Both the position numbers and the translations under genes were made by a program. This document shows positions 3,101 to 5,367 of a DNA stretch of 5,367 nt, piece after piece (position 1 is the stretch's first letter; every line of letters begins with the position of its first letter). The notes below the pieces were generated by a model. It was not told the origin of the DNA and searched no databases. It saw nothing but the letters and a program-made list of their open reading frames with translations. The DNA is from an uncultured Oscillospiraceae bacterium (GTDB lineage: Bacteria; Bacillota; Clostridia; Oscillospirales; Oscillospiraceae), in contig CALDMA010000356.1 of the NCBI GenBank assembly GCA_937915075.1, forward strand, positions 1 through 5,367. The letters are read 5' to 3'.

Positions 3101-5367
3101 CGCCGTAGTAGACCGTGCCGCTGGTGTAGGCGTTCTCCGCCGTTCCGCCCGCAAGGTCCCAGGTAAGGGTATACTGATTGCGGCTGTAGCGCAGGCTCAC
3201 GACCATATCCTTTTCGATCCGGACGTCCGGCTCGGTGATCGCCGTGTCGCCGTCGATGCGGTAGACGGAGCCGCTCTCGTAAGTAAAGCCCTCCTTATTT
3301 TCCTTGAGATCGTCCAGCGCGGCAAGGCTGTCTACCTCTCCGGAGGGGGTCCGCGTCGCGTCCGCGCTGTCCGCATAGCTGCCGTCCAGCCCCATGTAAT
3401 AGTGCTTCACGGTGTAGTTGACCTCGTCCGCGCTCCACTTGGCGTAGAGGGTCGCATTATGCGCGGGCATCGTCGTGAGCGCTTCGCCGCTGCACGCCGC
3501 GTCCTCGTACCAGCCGAGGAAGGCGTAGTCCGTGCGCGCGGCCGCGTCGCTCGGGAGCGTCTGCCCGAACTTGAGCGTCCGCTCCGCCGCGCCGGTAAGC
3601 TCGCCGCCGTTGGCGTCAAGGGTCACAGTATAGCGCGTGCGGTCGTAGTACAGCTTGAGCTCGAGCGAGCCGTCCGCCGCGACCGTGCCGCTGGCCGCCG
3701 ACTTCGCCGCGTTGTACGCGATGCCCTCGCCGTAGTCCTTCGGCTCCGCCGTGACGGTCTCCTCGGTGGTGCCGGTCGTATTCACGGTGCCGTCCAGCGC
3801 GTAGCCGTCCGTGTCCGCGTTCTCCAGATAATGCTCCACGCGGTAGGCCGTGCTGCCGCTCGCCGTCCACTTGGCATAAACGGTCAGGTCATGCGCGGGC
3901 ATCCTCGCCGGTGCGACCTCGGTAAAGGCGGCGTCCGCGTACCAGCCCGCGAAGTCGTAGCCCGTCCTGCTCACCGTAGGCGTGGTGATCGCCGCGTCGT
4001 AGTAAATGCTGCTCTCGCTCTCGCCGGTGTATCCGCCGGACGGCGTGCCGCCGTTGAACTGCCACGCGAGCGTGTGCTGTGCGCGCGCATAATAGAGGTC
4101 GATGGCCACGGCGCCGCGCGCGGGGACCGTGTAGGTCTCCGCCGCCGTCCCGTCGACCGCGGCACGGTCGTAGACGATGCCGTCCGCGACCGCCACCTCC
4201 GCGCTCGCAAGTCCGGCCAGCGTCAGCTCGTCGCCCGTATGGGCGTTCACCGTCGTGGTGGTTTTCAGCTCGTAGCCGGAGCCGTCGGTCTTAAGCACGT
4301 TGTGCCGCACGAGCACGCTCTGCGCGCCCGCCGTCCACGTCGCGGTCAGGGTGATGGGACCGGCGGTATAGGCCGTCGCGCCCAGCGTCAGCGCGGTCTG
4401 CGCGGTCCCGCCGCCGTTCACCAGCCAGCCCGCGAAGGCATAGCCGTCCCTCGCCTTCGGCGCGGAGATCACGGTCTCCCTGCCGTAGGTGTGCTGGCTC
4501 GGGTTGCCGTCCGCGTTCTCGCCGCCGTTCATTTCATAGATAATGTCGTACTTCTGCGCCGTCCACGTCGCCGTCAGGGTGATGGGGCCGCTGTACTCCT
4601 CTGCACCCAGCGTCAGTCCGGTCCGCGCGGTCTCGCCGCCGTTCACCAGCCAGCCTGCGAAGTCATAGCCGGTGCGCGCGGGGTCGCGGATGACCGTCGC
4701 CGTGCCGTAGGTGTGCCTGACCGGATTGCCGTCCGCGTTCTCGCCGCCGTTGAGCACATAGGTGATGCCGTATTCGCCCGCCGTCCACTTGGCGTAGACG
4801 GTCGTATTCCGGTCGGGCATGACCCGTCCGGCAAACGCGCAGCCGTCGCTGCACGCCGCGTCGGTGTACCAGCCCGCGAAATCATAGCCCTCCTTCGTGG
4901 GCGCGGCGGGCATCGTGATGCGCAGGCCGTAGCCCTTCGTGATGGGGCTGACGGCGCTGCCGCCCTGGCTGTCGAAGGTCAGCGTGACCTCCTCGCGGTC
5001 GTAGAACAGCTTCACGACCGTCCCGCCGTCCGCGCGGACGACGAAGCTGCCGGTCTCCTTGTCGAGCTCCGTGCCGTCCACCGTGACCTTGACCAGACGC
5101 AGTCCGCTCTGGTTCCAGTTCAGGCCGCTGACGCCGACGCTCGCGCCGGTCTCGCCGGTCCGGCTCTCGATGGAGCTTTCGCCGCCGAGGAGCTGATAGG
5201 AGCCGCCGTCCGCCGCCTGCGTGTAGTGCTCCACGCGGTAGGGCGTGTCGCTGCGCGGCGTCCATTCCGCACCGAAGCGCGCGGTCTGCGTGACCTCCAT
5301 CCCGCCGTTCCCGTCGAGCGTCAGGTTCTTATAGCCCGCGAAGTCATAGCCGCCGAGCGTCAGCCGG
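141..5367 (-). CDS. Giant InlB-repeat / MucBP-like / beta-helix surface protein, 5' end outside window
   Basis: At least 1741 codons run without a stop from the right edge to a TGA at 141-143, so the 5' end is missing. The ATG at 5298-5300 is probably not the start: the frame stays open for 22 more codons to the edge, no usable Shine-Dalgarno precedes it, and no signal peptide follows it. Seen: fourteen modules of 63-86 residues, 13 with a central aromatic-x-G-W core and all closing in A-x-W, the pattern of InlB B (Listeria-Bacteroides) repeats. Four modules with a Y-x-V-x-H-Y-like opening and a final L-x-Y-x-R resemble MucBP domains. Residues 1377-1719 look like a GLUG-type beta-helix. Known: InlB B repeats adopt a beta-grasp fold and occur in exported proteins; MucBP domains are linked to mucin binding. 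Inferred: an extracellular adhesin or surface scaffold; the ligand is unknown. No LPXTG, SLH, dockerin or C-terminal membrane segment is visible; the protein ends I-K-A-W-E. The family call is firm, the function is not. Confidence 0.95.
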   Translation of the reverse strand, partial: RLTLGGYDFAGYKNLTLDGNGGMEVTQTARFGAEWTPRSDTPYRVEHYTQAADGGSYQLLGGESSIESRTGETGASVGVSGLNWNQSGLRLVKVTVDGTELDKETGSFVVRADGGTVVKLFYDREEVTLTFDSQGGSAVSPITKGYGLRITMPAAPTKEGYDFAGWYTDAACSDGCAFAGRVMPDRNTTVYAKWTAGEYGITYVLNGGENADGNPVRHTYGTATVIRDPARTGYDFAGWLVNGGETARTGLTLGAEEYSGPITLTATWTAQKYDIIYEMNGGENADGNPSQHTYGRETVISAPKARDGYAFAGWLVNGGGTAQTALTLGATAYTAGPITLTATWTAGAQSVLVRHNVLKTDGSGYELKTTTTVNAHTGDELTLAGLASAEVAVADGIVYDRAAVDGTAAETYTVPARGAVAIDLYYARAQHTLAWQFNGGTPSGGYTGESESSIYYDAAITTPTVSRTGYDFAGWYADAAFTEVAPARMPAHDLTVYAKWTASGSTAYRVEHYLENADTDGYALDGTVNTTGTTEETVTAEPKDYGEGIAYNAAKSAASGTVAADGSLELKLYYDRTRYTVTLDANGGELTGAAERTLKFGQTLPSDAAARTDYAFLGWYEDAACSGEALTTMPAHNATLYAKWSADEVNYTVKHYYMGLDGSYADSADATRTPSGEVDSLAALDDLKENKEGFTYESGSVYRIDGDTAITEPDVRIEKDMVVSLRYSRNQYTLTWDLAGGTAENAYTSGTVYYGAAITAPVPSRHGYTYVWSETPAAVMPAQNLSYTAVWTANQHDVVYKDGDAELSRTATAYGAGVTLAAACTKEGYTFDGWRVDGADVSDGRFTMPDADVTVTAQWTPNPYTVAFDANDGEGEMADQSLIYDNSNTLTANAFTRTGCAFTGWNTKADGSGTAYADQAQVSNLTTENGGTVTLYAQWSIRQYTITFETGGGTEIGPITQDYSTAVTAPADPTRAGYTFAGWDREIPETMPAENVTITAQWTANTYTIVYDLAGTVDGAPGKKVTNPQCGTDHPDTHTYGTATYISDPTATGYLFMGWLVGSDTTPKQNLTLGAADYTDTISLKATWKAIGYTVAFDANGGAGSMDAQSLTYDTAAALTANAFTRTGYTFRGWGTDVDGGTVYADGLEVENLTTADGAVITLYAQWKANAYTVAYDLGYEGSTVSGDGFPASYTVDDSYTLGTPETRLGYAFLGWYVKDADGGLTNTKVTTLPGGYAENLTLGAKWEERVFQITYSSTNLQGLNNPNAETVPQGAALKLRPASAPGWTFLGWALAAGAEVIEGSVTGEVSITPTEDMTIYANWEHTLHTITFKTGGFGNEQAPKTYYYKDSVSLPRPKDNGLQVIGWTASDGTVYDVENGTTSYVMPDHDLELTAIWGLGDIKSTADFNYVASKSKVEKFVNTTIKQTVNLNADVTVKEGAQLDLSNFNGTFNGKGCTITVEKKDNNSNYVPLFNKIGVSAKIKDTNLLFNAEASVVYCSRTPLTENGCWGVFASNILAGGEMENCHVIRDVGFAFYNMNSYTKTTYNYFGALVGYNEGTLIYGSTEKAANIRITIGAVSGDTSSSKMNNNYIVGGVVGKNGGTIVFNENGYTVKSTVQTGGADFNYIRVGGVAGEMIRQTARIEFNAPKNGTIYTAYKNTGNAADCRLTRGNLVAFCNAGTIFRKKVNGELCSPTFYTDDTSVTKLIDNKLSSGFTPFKDEGEAATSLEWIPTYIKAWE
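144..1172 (-). other. C-terminal beta-helix-like region with degenerate GLUG motifs
   Basis: Residues 1377-1719 of the giant protein. The region begins G-L-G-D-I-K-S-T-A-D-F-N-Y and contains L-N-A-D-V-T-V then F-N-G-T-F-N-G-K-G-C-T-I-T-V, the usual lead-in of such domains (a D-G-x-G-H-T-I-like turn). GLUG-like units follow: F-G-A-L-V-G-Y-N-E-G-T-L at about 672-719, V-G-G-V-V-G-K-N-G-G-T-I at about 531-590, V-G-G-V-A-G-E-M at about 429-485, and L-V-A-F-C-N-A-G-T-I at about 294-353. Family knowledge: such repeats usually form right-handed parallel beta-helices in surface proteins. Seven cysteines fall in 343 residues, against six in the preceding 1376. Sampled GC (541-780) is 111 of 240, far below the repeat region. 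It ends without an anchor or hydrophobic tail. Confidence 0.7.
1982..2014 (-). repeat. 33-bp exact direct repeat, copy in R11
   Basis: Identical over 33 bases to 2669-2701 in R8. It encodes the shared stretch L-T-A-N-A-F-T-R-T-G plus flanking bases. The copies are 687 bases apart, exactly 229 codons, so recombination between them would keep the frame. A second exact match of 26 bases (2066-2091 with 2753-2778) has the same 687-base offset, and a 21-base match (1865-1885 with 2549-2569) is offset by 684. Confidence 0.9.
2669..2701 (-). repeat. 33-bp exact direct repeat, copy in R8
   Basis: Partner of 1982-2014 in R11. The flanking bases differ on both sides (C against T before, T against C after on the plus strand), so the exact match is bounded at 33 bases. 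R8 and R11 are the two members of the N-L-T-T repeat subclass. Confidence 0.9.
3180..3428 (-). repeat. MucBP-like module 4
   Basis: Residues about 625-707, between InlB repeats R5 and R6. It opens Y-T-V-K-H-Y-Y-M-G-L-D-G-S-Y and closes M-V-V-S-L-R-Y-S-R-N. The middle is more charged than in the other copies (L-D-D-L-K-E-N-K-E-G and V-R-I-E-K-D). It is the last MucBP-like module; downstream of it only InlB repeats follow until the beta-helix region. Confidence 0.58.
3636..3860 (-). repeat. MucBP-like module 3
   Basis: Residues about 481-555, between InlB repeats R4 and R5. This is the clearest copy: Y-R-V-E-H-Y-L-E-N, a D-G-Y-A-L turn, the T-T-G-T-T linker, and S-A-A-S-G-T-V followed by L-E-L-K-L-Y-Y-D-R. 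The layout (short strand, D-G-Y turn, T-G, then A-S-G-T-V with a final beta strand) is what I would expect for a MucBP-type domain. A line sampled within it (3661-3720) counts 46 of 60 G or C. Confidence 0.62.
4080..4328 (-). repeat. MucBP-like module 2
   Basis: Residues about 325-407, between InlB repeats R3 and R4. It is the most divergent copy: the opening is V-L-V-R-H-N instead of Y-x-V-x-H-Y, followed by D-G-S-G-Y-E-L. It keeps the closing A-I-D-L-Y-Y-A-R typical of the others. It is also very Ala/Val-rich in the stretch L-A-S-A-E-V-A-V-A-D. Confidence 0.45.
4504..4529 (-). repeat. 26-bp exact direct repeat, copy in R3
   Basis: Identical over 26 bases to 4726-4751 in R2; encodes part of N-G-G-E-N-A-D-G-N-P. 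The offset is 222 bases (74 codons). A second match of 22 bases (4409-4430 with 4634-4655) is offset by 225. R2 and R3 therefore look like a tandem duplication of one module. Confidence 0.88.
4726..4751 (-). repeat. 26-bp exact direct repeat, copy in R2
   Basis: Partner of 4504-4529 in R3, at the N-terminal strand of the module. The adjacent module pair R2/R3 also shares the closing I-T-L-T-A-T-W-T-A and the W-L-V-N-G-G segment. Confidence 0.88.
4992..5255 (-). repeat. MucBP-like module 1
   Basis: Residues about 16-103. It opens with Y-R-V-E-H-Y followed by a D-G-G-S-Y turn and ends with V-V-K-L-F-Y-D-R directly before InlB repeat R1. The opening matches module 3, and the ending is a variant of the L-x-Y-x-R close of the other copies. 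The middle (V-S-G-L-N-W-N-Q-S) is unlike the other three. The MucBP relationship is a pattern judgement and was not scored against a profile. Confidence 0.55.
5256..5366 (-). repeat. Partial, atypical repeat at the open 5' edge
   Basis: The first 37 visible codons contain G-Y-D-F-A-G-Y, matching the Y-D-F-A-G-W core of R1, R2 and R4 but with Tyr for Trp. They then have L-T-L-D-G-N-G-G and close R-F-G-A-E-W-T-P. The closing A-x-W-T matches the end of an InlB repeat. It may be the second half of a degenerate repeat, or two repeat pieces joined. It shows that the array continues past the window edge. Confidence 0.4.

Larger units (their letters stand above)
1173..4991 (-). repeat. InlB B-type (Listeria-Bacteroides) repeat modules R1-R14 within the giant gene
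   Basis: Fourteen protein-level repeats, interrupted by three MucBP-like modules. Approximate positions: R1 4779-4991, R2 4554-4778, R3 4329-4553, R4 3861-4079, R5 3429-3635, R6 2988-3179, R7 2784-2987, R8 2541-2783, R9 2352-2540, R10 2094-2351, R11 1857-2093, R12 1617-1856, R13 1392-1616, R14 1173-1391. The usual pattern is Y-x-[VI]-x-[FY]-[DE]-x-N-G-G, then T-G-Y-x-F-x-G-W, then L-x-A-x-W-T-A. Three subclasses appear from the segment before the closing A-x-W: an M-P-[AD] class (R1, R4, R5, R6, R7, R9, R14), an H-T-Y-G...L-T-L-G-A class (R2, R3, R10) and an N-L-T-T class (R8, R11). R12 mixes features and R13 is divergent. R6 has V-W in place of G-W, and R7 lacks the N-G-G turn. Boundaries are good to a few residues. 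Confidence 0.9.

Noticed and set aside
4079..4294. Plus-strand open frame of 71 codons, very Arg/Pro-rich
   Set aside because: Antisense to the MucBP-like module 2; composition is that of a reversed GC-rich coding region.
1173..5255. CRISPR array or tandem DNA satellite
   Set aside because: Repeats are about 190-260 bases, diverged, in one open frame and recognisable as protein modules; there are no short identical repeats with unique spacers.
3407..5265. Further minus-strand open frames between 3407 and 5265
   Set aside because: Arg/Pro/Ala/Thr-rich low-complexity translations overlapping the well-supported main frame; shadows caused by high GC and few stops.

Overview
The window is almost entirely one very long minus-strand gene. 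It is open at the right edge, so its 5' end lies outside, and it ends in a TGA at 141-143. It encodes at least 1741 residues of an extracellular mosaic protein: about fourteen InlB B-type (Listeria-Bacteroides) repeats, four interspersed MucBP-like modules, and a C-terminal region resembling a GLUG-type right-handed beta-helix. Straight after it on the same strand is the start of a second gene with a clear Sec signal peptide, which leaves through the left edge after 39 codons. Nothing on the plus strand looks real.

The combination of high GC (about 70% in sampled repeat lines), these repeat families and the short hydrophobic Ala-rich signal peptide suggests a GC-rich Gram-positive gut bacterium. 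Clostridia (Oscillospirales-like) is my first guess, with Coriobacteriia or Bifidobacterium as alternatives. This is inference: the window holds no rRNA or housekeeping marker.

Layout in the direction of transcription (right to left): 5256-5366, tail of a partial repeat; 3180-5255, zone mixing MucBP-like modules with InlB repeats R1-R5; 1173-3179, uninterrupted InlB repeats R6-R14, increasingly divergent toward the end; 144-1172, AT-richer, Asn- and Cys-richer beta-helix-like region with degenerate GLUG motifs; 1-117 (or 1-144 with an overlapping ATG), N-terminus of a second exported protein. The second gene is separated by 23 bases, or overlaps by 4, so the two are probably co-transcribed. 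Both products look exported, which fits a cell-surface or secreted adhesin locus; no enzyme, regulator or defence component is visible.

I do not see a new multi-gene system here. The most interesting points are a sharp composition change inside the giant gene at the repeat/beta-helix junction, a regular module order (each MucBP-like module is followed by the same InlB repeat subclass), in-frame nucleotide duplications that could let the array change length, the lack of a C-terminal wall anchor, and a strong GCAA-capped hairpin inside the signal-peptide coding region of the second gene. Residue numbers below count the internal Met at 5298-5300 as residue 1.
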